A stretch of 64,000 nucleotides of DNA from Legionella maioricensis (GTDB lineage: Bacteria > Pseudomonadota > Gammaproteobacteria > Legionellales > Legionellaceae): positions 62,001 through 126,000 of the forward strand of contig NZ_JAJKBJ010000003.1 of NCBI RefSeq assembly GCF_023618015.1, given 5' to 3'. The notes beneath the pieces were generated by a model that saw only the letters and a program-made list of their open reading frames with translations, was not told where the DNA came from and made no database searches. Positions within the stretch are counted from its first letter, which is position 1. Each line of letters begins with the position of its first letter. Shown one piece after another: positions 1-8,090 of the stretch. Both the position numbers and the translations under genes were made by a program.

Positions 1-305
1 CGAAGTAGCTTATTATTTTGTTGGAGCAGAGCGGCTCTTGCATCTGACAGTTGCTTACTTTCTTTGGTTAATCTAAGTTGCTCTCTTATTAATATAATCT
101 GTTGCTCCAAAACCGATTGACTTTGTTTTAATTGTTTATTGTCTTGTCTTAATAATTCAATTTCTCTAATTAAATACTCATTTTCTTCTTGAAGACATGC
201 ATTTACTTCCTGATCGATTAATTCAGGGGTGTCTACTACGGATACGGAATCATAGTTGGGCGGTTCATCAATCAGTAAGTCATTTGTTTCTTGATTGGAA
301 AGCAT
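1..305 (-). CDS. N-terminal part of a coiled-coil protein (partial)
   Basis: An open frame reads leftward from an ATG at 303-305 off the edge of the window, giving about 101 residues. The first 40 are acidic and non-repetitive. From about residue 40 the sequence is rich in Glu, Gln, Leu, Lys and Asn in heptad-like spacing (for example NEYLIREIELLRQDNKQL), so a long coiled coil is very likely. There is no signal peptide. I do not recognise the family. In this genus such proteins are often Dot/Icm substrates, but nothing in the visible part proves it, and the C-terminus where a secretion signal would lie is outside the window. Confidence 0.6.
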   Translation of the reverse strand, partial: MLSNQETNDLLIDEPPNYDSVSVVDTPELIDQEVNACLQEENEYLIREIELLRQDNKQLKQSQSVLEQQIILIREQLRLTKESKQLSDARAALLQQNNKLL

Positions 306-452
306 ACAACAATCGCCCTTTGTTGATTACGATTTAAATCATAATGAATAAAAGCAAATAAATATACACCTGCTGAATAGGCAGTATTTTAGCCTAGAAA
401 AGCCGGAATGATAGGAGAGCATTAGGAGGGTTAAGAATAATTGATGGTCCTC

Positions 453-544
453 GCCCACAAGCGTCAAGCGAAGAAAAATCCAATGGTTAATTTATAGCAG
501 TTTTCTCTGCATGCGGAGCTTGACGGTTGGGCCTTGGCCCAACC
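453..544. repeat. Intergenic inverted-repeat element with a perfect 20-nt palindrome
   Basis: The 306-597 gap holds no gene. Its right part has imperfect inverted arms (GCCCACAAGCGTCAAGC at 453-469 against GCTTGACGGTTGGGC at 518-532). A perfect hairpin GGTTGGGCC-TT-GGCCCAACC lies at 525-544. The hairpin is downstream of the minus-strand gene that stops at 598, but no T-tract follows it on either strand, so it is not a classical terminator. GTTGGG/CCCAAC arms recur at 24833-24990, suggesting a dispersed genomic repeat. Confidence 0.5.
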
Positions 545-597
545 CAACCTAAGGACAGCAAGCATTTACGCGAACATAGTTCGGCGCAGATTGGCTC

Positions 598-990
598 TTA
601 ATCCAGATTGATAGAATAAGAATAACTGCCAAGACCATCATAAGTCGTGTTGACATAGCGCATGCCATTACAGGAAGCACTAATAGATGGATGGTTCATA
701 TAAGGACCGTCTTTAATATCCAGTACGCACCAATGTTCTTGATCATAAGCAACAGTAACATGGGCATAACCTGAACGACAGAAATAAGAGTCTCTGATGA
801 TGAAACTACGTGGGCCTACTATCTGCAAAATGACATCTTGCTCACTAAAGCCACTAACAACATATATTCCTGGATGTGATTGATCACTTAAATGGAAGTA
901 GTCTTTATAATCACAATACATTTTATTATCATTGGCATACGCATTCATCATAAAAACACTGCTTGCCGCCAGCAATATCCATTTTTTCAT
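598..990 (-). CDS. Small secreted protein of unknown function
   Basis: 130 residues from the ATG at 988-990. The frame is open further upstream, but only this start gives a proper signal peptide (MKKWILLAASSVFMMNAYA), so it is chosen. The mature part is about 110 residues with four cysteines spread along the chain (near DNKMYCDY, DSYFCRSG, EHWCVLD and SASCNGM), suggesting two disulfides in the periplasm or outside the cell. No family is recognised. It stands alone: the partial coiled-coil gene lies about 290 bp downstream and the neighbour on the other side is divergent. Confidence 0.65.
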   Translation of the reverse strand: MKKWILLAASSVFMMNAYANDNKMYCDYKDYFHLSDQSHPGIYVVSGFSEQDVILQIVGPRSFIIRDSYFCRSGYAHVTVAYDQEHWCVLDIKDGPYMNHPSISASCNGMRYVNTTYDGLGSYSYSINLD

Positions 991-1196
991 TTGAGAGTAC
1001 CTTATTGTTGTTAGAATCAGGGCTGAATTATAGGGAAACATTGTCTATGAAACAACCATGTTGTTTCTTTTATTTCTGAAATTTTTTCATCAGTCATCAG
1101 AAAAGAACCGTTCTGGATAACGGTTGTTCAATTGGATTCCCATCATTACTTGAGATAAGTTACAATCGCTTATCTCAAATACTCAAGAACAACACC

Positions 1197-1790
1197 ATGA
1201 CTTTAGATCATTTTCTCGATAATCTTATTGGCAAAGAAGTGCAACTTGAGCCTCTAGCGGAGCGCCATTATCACTCTTTGCGTCATGCCGCGAACGACGA
1301 GCGTATTTGGTCCTACATGCCGATGAAGGCGCATGATGTTTTTTTTGATGATTGGTTTAATGACAGTTTAATAAAACATGCTCAGGGCTCGCAAATTACT
1401 TATGCAATACGACGAACCAAGGATCAAAGTATTGTTGGCAGTAGCGCCTATTATGATATTGAGACTGATCATAAACGCCTGGAGGTAGGCTATAGTTGGT
1501 TCACTCCATCAGTCTGGGGAACAAGATTAAATCACGAGTCTTTATGGTTATTGTTTCGTCAGGCATTTGAACAATGGCAATTTAATCGTATTCAAGTAGC
1601 TGCAGATCCCAATAATAAGCGTTCTTACAATACCTTAAAGAAATTAGGTGCCAAAGAAGAAGGGGTTTTACGCCAACATATGATTCACCATAATGGTTTG
1701 ATCACGGATACAGTCATTTTTAGTATTTTAGCCAGCGAATGGCCTAAGTTAAAAGAAAATTTATGGAATCGCCTCTATAGACTGACTTGA
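1197..1790 (+). CDS. GNAT-family N-acetyltransferase (RimJ/RimL type)
   Basis: 197 residues. The order of elements fits the RimJ/RimL-like GNAT group: an N-terminal substrate segment (VQLEPLAERHYHSL), a strand with YAIRRTKDQSIVGSSAYYD, then EVGYSWFTPSVWGTRLNHES (acetyl-CoA binding region) and the late motif AADPNNKRSYNTLKKLGAKEEG typical of this group. It should transfer acetyl from acetyl-CoA to an amine; the substrate cannot be told. Cytoplasmic. Its last 30 bp overlap the 3' end of the convergent transporter gene. An upstream hairpin-like TTACAATCGCTTATCTC stretch may hold the promoter, but this is not clear. Confidence 0.85.
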   Translation: MTLDHFLDNLIGKEVQLEPLAERHYHSLRHAANDERIWSYMPMKAHDVFFDDWFNDSLIKHAQGSQITYAIRRTKDQSIVGSSAYYDIETDHKRLEVGYSWFTPSVWGTRLNHESLWLLFRQAFEQWQFNRIQVAADPNNKRSYNTLKKLGAKEEGVLRQHMIHHNGLITDTVIFSILASEWPKLKENLWNRLYRLT

Positions 1791-2534
1791 AGCACTCATT
1801 GTTCTATATTGATTGTTTTGTTCTGTGTAATCAATCTTCAATCTAAATAAATTGAAATTCGTTTTTATATCATAGATATCAAGACGCTCTGTTTGCTTTA
1901 ATTGTTTTGTTAGATGCAGTGATAGGGGTAAACCTATTACTTCAATCATGATTTTAAGAAACCACATGTTGGTGATGAAGTGAAGTAAATGGTCGTAATT
2001 CATTAAACCACAAAATGCAAGGGTTCCAAAAATGAAACTATCAACTGCAGAAGCAATGCAGGTTGAAGCAATAAAACGGATAGCCAGTTTATTTCCTGAA
2101 TAGCGGATTTTTAACTTGGCCATTACTAATGAATTAAGCGGTTCGGCGCATAAATAGCTAATCGTGGACGCAATAATCACTCTAATATTCATAGACTGAA
2201 TTTCATCAAATTTATTATTACTGAGCAAAGCATAATCCGGGCTGGGGAGATGAATCACTATCTGCCCATAGAGAATAAAAATCATATTAAATAAGAGGCC
2301 GCACCAGATGGCTCGGCGTGCTTGTTGATAGCCATATACCTCGGTAATCAAGTCAGAGAGAATAAAAGTGAGGGGAAAAATCAAGGTACCGGCATCAGTA
2401 TCAAAAGAAAAAAGACGAATCAGTCGGACATCAAACCAATTGGCAAGTACGATCACCATGCTGTATGACAGAATCAAAAAACACAAAAATGACGGGGGTG
2501 GCAACGAGTCATTAATTTTTCTTACGTTCATCAT
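1761..2534 (-). CDS. Queuosine precursor transporter (VUT/YhhQ family)
   Basis: 257 residues with about six hydrophobic helices. The segment LTFILSDLITEVYGYQQARR is the signature of the YhhQ/VUT family (formerly DUF165), which imports the 7-deazaguanine precursors preQ0/preQ1 for queuosine synthesis. Later helices (SLVMAKLKIRYSG, STCIASAVDSFIFGTLAF) also fit. Inner membrane. The polar C-terminal tail of about 40 residues is longer than usual and overlaps, on the opposite strand, the end of the GNAT gene. Two adjacent ATGs at 2534 and 2531 are both possible starts. Confidence 0.88.
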   Translation of the reverse strand: MMNVRKINDSLPPPSFLCFLILSYSMVIVLANWFDVRLIRLFSFDTDAGTLIFPLTFILSDLITEVYGYQQARRAIWCGLLFNMIFILYGQIVIHLPSPDYALLSNNKFDEIQSMNIRVIIASTISYLCAEPLNSLVMAKLKIRYSGNKLAIRFIASTCIASAVDSFIFGTLAFCGLMNYDHLLHFITNMWFLKIMIEVIGLPLSLHLTKQLKQTERLDIYDIKTNFNLFRLKIDYTEQNNQYRTMSASSQSIEAIP

Positions 2535-2674
2535 CTCGGGCTTATTGGTGATACCATGTATCTCTTTGATTTTGAGTTAATGGGATTGTAGCAAGAATGA
2601 GGGCTGATTCCACTTGGTTTTTATGGCCAATCTAACTAAAGACGAAATGATATTGAATTCTCTGGAGACTAATA

Positions 2675-3130
2675 ATGAGCGTTAATGATGATTTTTATAA
2701 ACTGATGCTGGAGATGGGGGAACAATTTAAAGCGATGGGCCTGGAGTTGGAAATGCCACCCAACTCCATTAAAACTCATAACACGGAATACACTTATTTC
2801 GAGCCGGGAACCGTTTTATGGGCTGAGTTTTCCTTCGATGAGCGCTTCACTAATCCAATGAAAATGTATCAAGGAGGATTCCTGTGCGCTGCCTTGGATG
2901 ATGTGTTTGGTCCTTTGACTTATATGGCTGCCAAAAAACCGGCAGTTACTGTACAAATGAATACAACCTTTATCCGTCCTTTTACGGCTAAAGATAAAAA
3001 AATAGTAATTAAAGCAGAAGTAGTTTCTCAGACTAAATCACTGCTGGTTTTGCAGGCAGAAGTAAAAACAATGGATGGAAAGTTAATTGCCATTTCTAAC
3101 AACCAATCATTCATTTTAGCTAACGCTTAA
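2675..3130 (+). CDS. Hotdog-fold thioesterase (PaaI-like)
   Basis: 151 residues. The stretch MYQGGFLCAALDDVFGPLTY matches the hotdog helix of the PaaI/YbgC-type acyl-CoA thioesterases, where the usual HGG is replaced by YQGG and the acidic residues (DD) fall at the catalytic position. The following VTVQMNTTFIRPF is the family's central strand. It probably hydrolyses a small acyl-CoA; the substrate is unknown. A purine-rich CTGGAGACTAATA precedes the ATG as ribosome-binding site. Monocistronic, with a GC-rich hairpin directly behind it. Confidence 0.8.
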   Translation: MSVNDDFYKLMLEMGEQFKAMGLELEMPPNSIKTHNTEYTYFEPGTVLWAEFSFDERFTNPMKMYQGGFLCAALDDVFGPLTYMAAKKPAVTVQMNTTFIRPFTAKDKKIVIKAEVVSQTKSLLVLQAEVKTMDGKLIAISNNQSFILANA

Positions 3131-3132
3131 AT

Positions 3133-3155
3133 GGGGCATTAAGGACAGGTGCCCC
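3133..3155 (+). terminator. Possible hairpin terminator behind the thioesterase gene
   Basis: GGGGCA at 3133-3138 pairs with TGCCCC at 3150-3155 a few bases after the stop codon. There is no T-run behind it, so it may only protect the mRNA end. Confidence 0.3.
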
Positions 3156-3220
3156 GAAGCTCAGTTATAGAACGGATGAAGGACGTAATCGTCCAGGATA
3201 CATTTTGGGGCAACGAACTA

Positions 3221-4396
3221 TTATTCTTTGGGTAGGGCGGTTTTCTCCGGTGCTATGGACACTTTATTTCCCCGCATTTTTATTAAAGCATATCCCCCTA
3301 AAACCAGGATAACTAATAAGCCAATGGATACGAAGGGTCTGATGGCAAACCAGGCTATTGCGGTGACAATAATCCAAACACTTAATCCACAAAGAAAGGC
3401 AATAAATCCTGTGCCAAAGCCAATAATGGAGCCTAAAAATGGCAGTACATCAGCTAAAACGACCAATGGTTTCATGATTAAAGAAAATCCGCCAATCAGC
3501 ATGACTAAAGAGACCAATCGCAAGATCCAAGCCCAAAGACTATTTTGTGATAGAGCTTCTGCGATCATTTGATCGGAGGAATGTTGGCCTGTTGATAATA
3601 ACATGACACTTTCGCCAGCGGGTGCAAGATAAGGCTGAAGGGTATTACCCGTTTGCTGGGCGATGATGCTGACCTCTTGAGGGTAAGCCGCGGTTACGCT
3701 AATTCGCAGATCTCCAGTTTGTGGATTTTGGCTGTCTTGCCCCAGATATAATTCATTGTTGATCCAGTTGACCGGTTTATTAAACTGAGCCTTTAACGAC
3801 TCTTTATTAATTGAGGCTAAATCCACAGGTTGACTGACATTGACTTGTTTAATCAGCGTTTCAGGCAGTAAAAAATCCCCTAAGGTTACCGTTTGGGCAT
3901 ATTGCATCTGGGACTGGATAGGCATGGATGTGGGGTTCTGATGTCCTTCCGGATTTTTGAAATTAGAACTATTAATCAGCTGTTCTGACCAGGTTTTTTC
4001 ATAAGAATATGTGGTGATTCGTTTTTCAGAACCTCCTATTTGTTTCTCGGTTTTAGTTTCAGTTTTTTCCTTCCATTGATACATCTCCACTTTGCGATTG
4101 AGATTAATGGCATTTATCGTTATTCCTAACAGGGAGTCTGACAATTTATCTTTAGTCGTCGCTAGGCCACTCAAATAAACTACTTTTAGATTATTTTGAT
4201 TATTAATAGGAGCGTTAGGTACTGAAATTAATACTTTTTTTGCTTGCGCCAATGATTGAGCTGTGTGCAGGCTATGTCCTTCGTTCCAGAAGACCAAGAC
4301 AATTGCGCCTACAATTAAAGCCAGGCCAACTAAAATGCCGATAAAAGCATCTTTTAAACGAGTTAACCATGAGGTTGTTGTTATTTCTTCTGTCAT
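3221..4396 (-). CDS. TMEM43 family inner-membrane protein
   Basis: 391 residues. The N-terminal helix LKDAFIGILVGLALIVGAIVLVFWNEG is followed by a large soluble loop of about 240 residues, then three or four C-terminal hydrophobic helices (from about residue 285). This layout and the 'FWNEG' exit from the first helix are characteristic of the TMEM43 (LUMA, DUF1625) family, which occurs in bacteria and eukaryotes. The role in bacteria is not known. The loop contains a charged motif rich in Lys, Glu and Thr (about 110-135) that looks unstructured. It is a single gene; the 243-bp gap upstream holds its promoter and a repeat-like piece (GATCCTTCGCTGCGCTTAG near 4561). Confidence 0.8.
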   Translation of the reverse strand: MTEEITTTSWLTRLKDAFIGILVGLALIVGAIVLVFWNEGHSLHTAQSLAQAKKVLISVPNAPINNQNNLKVVYLSGLATTKDKLSDSLLGITINAINLNRKVEMYQWKEKTETKTEKQIGGSEKRITTYSYEKTWSEQLINSSNFKNPEGHQNPTSMPIQSQMQYAQTVTLGDFLLPETLIKQVNVSQPVDLASINKESLKAQFNKPVNWINNELYLGQDSQNPQTGDLRISVTAAYPQEVSIIAQQTGNTLQPYLAPAGESVMLLSTGQHSSDQMIAEALSQNSLWAWILRLVSLVMLIGGFSLIMKPLVVLADVLPFLGSIIGFGTGFIAFLCGLSVWIIVTAIAWFAIRPFVSIGLLVILVLGGYALIKMRGNKVSIAPEKTALPKE

Positions 4397-4639
4397 GACG
4401 GCTCACTCCCTGAATTTGGATTTTTTGGCCAGTTATCCTCAATAATAGTACTAATTTCATGAAGCGCACTGCATTTCGTTGTTATTTGTCTTCCCCTTCC
4501 CCTCATCCCGAGGAGATTGTGACGGGGGAGCTTCTGAAATAGGCATGAGCCACATTTTGAAGATCCTTCGCTGCGCTTAGGATGACGTCTTTTAAGTCAA
4601 TGGCAGTCCCCCTTTCCCATTACTATTCTCTTAGCCTCA

Positions 4640-7600
4640 CTATTTACTTATGCGATTTTTATTTGTATCCAATTTTATTGGTAAATTAAATGTTATATCA
4701 CTGTTGATCAGCGCTTGAATTTCAGGGAGGGTTATTGGTTTAGAAAAATAAAAACCTTGTATTTCATCACATCCTGCTTCTAACAAGAAATTGACCTGCA
4801 TGGCATTTTCAACCCCCTCTGCAATTACTCTCATATTTAAGCTATGAGATAATTGGATCATTGCTTCCATTATTTTAATACTGTTCACATCTGATGGCAG
4901 ACCATCAATAAAGGATTTATCAATTTTAACGATATCTGGCTTAAAGGTTTTTAGATATTCAAAAGAGCTGTAGCCCGCACCAAAATCATCCAGGGAAATG
5001 CTGATGCCTAACTCTTGCAATTGTTTTAAAATTTCCGCAGCCCGTTTTTTATTAGACATTAATAATGTTTCCGTTACTTCGAGTTCCAGATATTTAGGAT
5101 TGAAATGGAACTCAGCGAGCAATAGATTTAATTTTTCTCTTAAGTCATATGACTTATTAAACTGACGTACCGAAAGGTTTATTGAGGTGCGGAGCGGTTT
5201 GTCGGTAAGCAACATGTCTTTAATGGCAGTACGTAATACCAGATCACTTATTTCCAAAATCAAATCAGATTGTTCGCAAACAGGAAGGAAGTGTTGTGGG
5301 CATTGGAGACCATTTTGCGGATCATGCCAGCGAATTAAGGCTTCAACACTAATAATTTTTCCCGTTTTTAAGGATATTTTGGGCTGATAATAGACTTCGA
5401 ATTCCTTGTTTCGAAGCGCATTATACATTGCATTCTCTATTTTAATTTGATGTGATGACAGTCTGTGGGTCTCTGAGTCTGTAAATCGAAATAGATTGCT
5501 CCCCTCTTTTATTGCTTGGCCAAGAGCCAACTCAGCATTACTCATTAACATAAAGGTGGTAGTACCATTTTGAGGATAGCGACTAATGCCAATGTTGGTA
5601 GTTAAAAAAATATCGATACTATTTTGTACAACAGGTTTTTTAGTAATGGCAAGTAAGGCATTGGCAAAATCAGTAATCATTTTTGAGGTACGAAGTTGAT
5701 GAGAAAGAAAACCAATAATATTGGGTTGAACTACCGCAATCATGTCTATAGTCGATAATGAAATGCTTGAATAAGCTTTGGCAAGATACTGCAGAAGTTT
5801 ATTACCAATTTCATATCCCAAAGTATTGTTGATTAGTTGTAAATTATTAATGTGTAACTTAATAACAACAATTGACTTATAATTACTGTCGATCATTTGT
5901 TGTAATCTTTTAATAAAGGCGTTGCGATTGTGAAGCCCCGTTAAGACATCATAGTTTGATATGTATTCAAGTTGATTTATGAGGATATTATTTTGAATGT
6001 ATTGGCTCAAATTTACAGTTAATTTCATTAATATTTTATAAATTTCAATATCCAGATTTGATATTTGTTTATTATAAAAATTCATAACCCCAATATTCTT
6101 ATCAGGCAATAACAGCGGAATGCCAATAACCTCTTTAAAAATTAGATCTTGCCCATTTTGTTGCCCATAAATGTTCGTAAGATGCGAAGCATGAGTGCTG
6201 TACTGAATAGTATTTTGCAAAAAACACGGTACCTGAAAGTAAGAGTGATTTTCTTCTGAAACATGTATTGGGGGATGGATTAAATGATGACTTGGCGACT
6301 CCTCTTTAGACCAAGTGGCTATGCAGTTGAGATCATTAGACTTTTCATCAAATAGCCAGAGCTCTCCCATGTCATAATTTATCGCTAAGCCAATTGATTT
6401 CAGTGTATTTCGAGCAAATACTTTAATATCATTGGTTTCACTCAAATTTTTATTTAAATTTTTCAGCAATTCCTCCTGAAGCAATGCATTATGTTGGGCT
6501 GTTATGTCAGTTGCAATGCCCAGTACCCCCTCTAATCGTCCATCATTGTTTTTTAATTGAAAGAGTTGATCAGAAATATGGACGATTGCCCCATCTGCCC
6601 GTATGATTTTATATTCTATCTTTATTCTGGGTATACCATTTTTAATTTGATTTAAAGCCGCAATTACCGTTGGCCGATCTTCAGGACTTATTGCATTTAA
6701 CCAGGTATGCAGATCCTGATTAAACAATTGGCTGGCTCTTCCCCAAATATGTTCATAGGCTGGACTCACATAAGTGATTTTATTTAGCCTGAAGGATAAA
6801 CGCCAAAGTACCGCATTGATATTCTCGGTAAATTCGCTAAATAACTGTTCTCTTTTTTCTAGGGCATATTTGAGTTTATTTGATTTTGATTCAAAATTTC
6901 CCAAGATTAGAGTAACAATAAAAATAATAATACTGGTCACAATAAGGAAGAATATAGAAGCGAGCACCCCATTAAACGATGCTCCGTAAAGGTCATGTTT
7001 TGCCCCGCGCCCTATAAGCGCAAGGATAATAATTGATGAAATATAAATCGCGGGTAATACGTGTCGAGCAAAGCGGCCACTGAGGCTATTGCCTAGTAAT
7101 ATGGCGCCGATGCCTATTGTAGGTCTTGCAAAGAATAATCCGGCCACTATCAAAAGCATGGCTATTACTGTATGAATTGCTAGATAAAGATAAGATATTA
7201 ATACGTAATGAATTTGCACATTGGCAACATATAATAAAAAGCTGAACATGCTCAAGAAAAAAATTAGAACAACGAAAATCTGATAAATCCATGGCCTTAT
7301 TTTTTTTGTATCTAGCAAATAAAGTGCAATACTTATAAAAACAAAATTTAAGGCTGTATTAAAGGCCATGCGTCCTGGAAAATATAGCGCGTCAAACGGA
7401 GTATCAATGAATAACAATTGATCGATGCCCAGATCAACTTGAAATAGATATTCAATTAAAGTTAACAAACTGATGGTCAGTATAACTGTTGTGCTTATGC
7501 GCGCTAAATAACGAGATTGTCGACTCGTCTGGTTATCACGCAATAACCAGATTGCTACGCCACTCAAAAGAATACAAATTGCCGCATTGCATTTCATTGA

Positions 7601-7744
7601 AATCCAGTGCGGGGAAATACTTTTTAATAAAGGAACGTTAAAAATCCAGCCAGTTAAGCCTATGGAGCCGATTAATATAATACAAAAGGAGAGAGTCACG
7701 GTTATGGAGCGACATGTGTGAGAAGAAAGAATGAGCTTTGTCAT
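4640..7744 (-). CDS. Membrane PAS-GAF-GGDEF-EAL signalling protein, probable c-di-GMP phosphodiesterase
   Basis: 1034 residues. Residues 1-290 form eight or nine membrane helices. A PAS domain follows (about 300-420, ending in the PAC-like GVLGIATDITAQ), then a GAF-like domain (about 430-585), a GGDEF domain (about 590-750) and an EAL domain (about 765-1020). The GGDEF signature is lost: where RxGGDEF should stand the chain reads AVVQPNIIGFL, so cyclase activity is unlikely. The EAL domain keeps its key elements (VEALIRW, EVTETLLM, LDDFGAGYSSFEYL, VKIDKSFIDGL, AEGVENAMQ, QGFYFSKPI) and should hydrolyse c-di-GMP. It is divergent from kaiC-kaiB with a shared 346-bp upstream region, which suggests, but does not prove, a common function. 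Confidence 0.9.
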   Translation of the reverse strand: MTKLILSSHTCRSITVTLSFCIILIGSIGLTGWIFNVPLLKSISPHWISMKCNAAICILLSGVAIWLLRDNQTSRQSRYLARISTTVILTISLLTLIEYLFQVDLGIDQLLFIDTPFDALYFPGRMAFNTALNFVFISIALYLLDTKKIRPWIYQIFVVLIFFLSMFSFLLYVANVQIHYVLISYLYLAIHTVIAMLLIVAGLFFARPTIGIGAILLGNSLSGRFARHVLPAIYISSIIILALIGRGAKHDLYGASFNGVLASIFFLIVTSIIIFIVTLILGNFESKSNKLKYALEKREQLFSEFTENINAVLWRLSFRLNKITYVSPAYEHIWGRASQLFNQDLHTWLNAISPEDRPTVIAALNQIKNGIPRIKIEYKIIRADGAIVHISDQLFQLKNNDGRLEGVLGIATDITAQHNALLQEELLKNLNKNLSETNDIKVFARNTLKSIGLAINYDMGELWLFDEKSNDLNCIATWSKEESPSHHLIHPPIHVSEENHSYFQVPCFLQNTIQYSTHASHLTNIYGQQNGQDLIFKEVIGIPLLLPDKNIGVMNFYNKQISNLDIEIYKILMKLTVNLSQYIQNNILINQLEYISNYDVLTGLHNRNAFIKRLQQMIDSNYKSIVVIKLHINNLQLINNTLGYEIGNKLLQYLAKAYSSISLSTIDMIAVVQPNIIGFLSHQLRTSKMITDFANALLAITKKPVVQNSIDIFLTTNIGISRYPQNGTTTFMLMSNAELALGQAIKEGSNLFRFTDSETHRLSSHQIKIENAMYNALRNKEFEVYYQPKISLKTGKIISVEALIRWHDPQNGLQCPQHFLPVCEQSDLILEISDLVLRTAIKDMLLTDKPLRTSINLSVRQFNKSYDLREKLNLLLAEFHFNPKYLELEVTETLLMSNKKRAAEILKQLQELGISISLDDFGAGYSSFEYLKTFKPDIVKIDKSFIDGLPSDVNSIKIMEAMIQLSHSLNMRVIAEGVENAMQVNFLLEAGCDEIQGFYFSKPITLPEIQALINSDITFNLPIKLDTNKNRISK

Positions 7745-8044
7745 ACCATTTCCTAGACTTTTCCAGAGCTGATTCGATGTTGACCAAAATCATGATGTGC
7801 AAGCTCAATTGTCAACAGATGGCGGCCTGTTCGACAATTAATTAAATCATCTTACAGATCCCTCATCTCTGTTAGCAGTATAGTATACGGTAGTATTTTC
7901 AGCTAATTTCCTATTAACAAATAAAATAACCTTTTGATTGTATAAAACAAAATATGACCTCAAGGCGGTTTTCAGATTATTTTACCTAGTATAATTTCAT
8001 CTAATGTTTATACTTAAAACAAGGGCTATCACTTGGGATGCTAT
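7745..8044. promoter_or_regulatory. Divergent promoter region between the EAL gene and kaiC
   Basis: This AT-rich gap carries the promoters of two divergent units. On the plus strand a good -10 box TATAAT lies at 7990-7995, about 100 bp before kaiC; no matching -35 box is clear. A short palindromic AGTATAGTATAC stretch near 7876 could be an operator. No small gene was found here. Confidence 0.35.
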
Positions 8045-8090
8045 AAAGGGCTAAAGGGCTAAAGGGCTAAAGGGCTAAAGGGCTAAAGGG
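8045..8090 (+). repeat. 8-bp tandem repeat forming the kaiC ribosome-binding region
   Basis: Five perfect copies of AAAGGGCT (8045-8084) and a partial sixth (AAAGGG, 8085-8090) run directly into the kaiC ATG. Each unit carries a purine-rich AAGGG that can pair with 16S rRNA. The copy at 8077-8082 is at a proper distance of about 8 nt from the start codon. Copy-number change by slippage would alter the leader length and the number of Shine-Dalgarno copies without changing the protein. Confidence 0.9.

Noticed and set aside
3228-3572. 114-codon plus-strand frame within the TMEM43 gene
   Set aside because: Antisense shadow of a well-supported membrane protein; no ribosome site.
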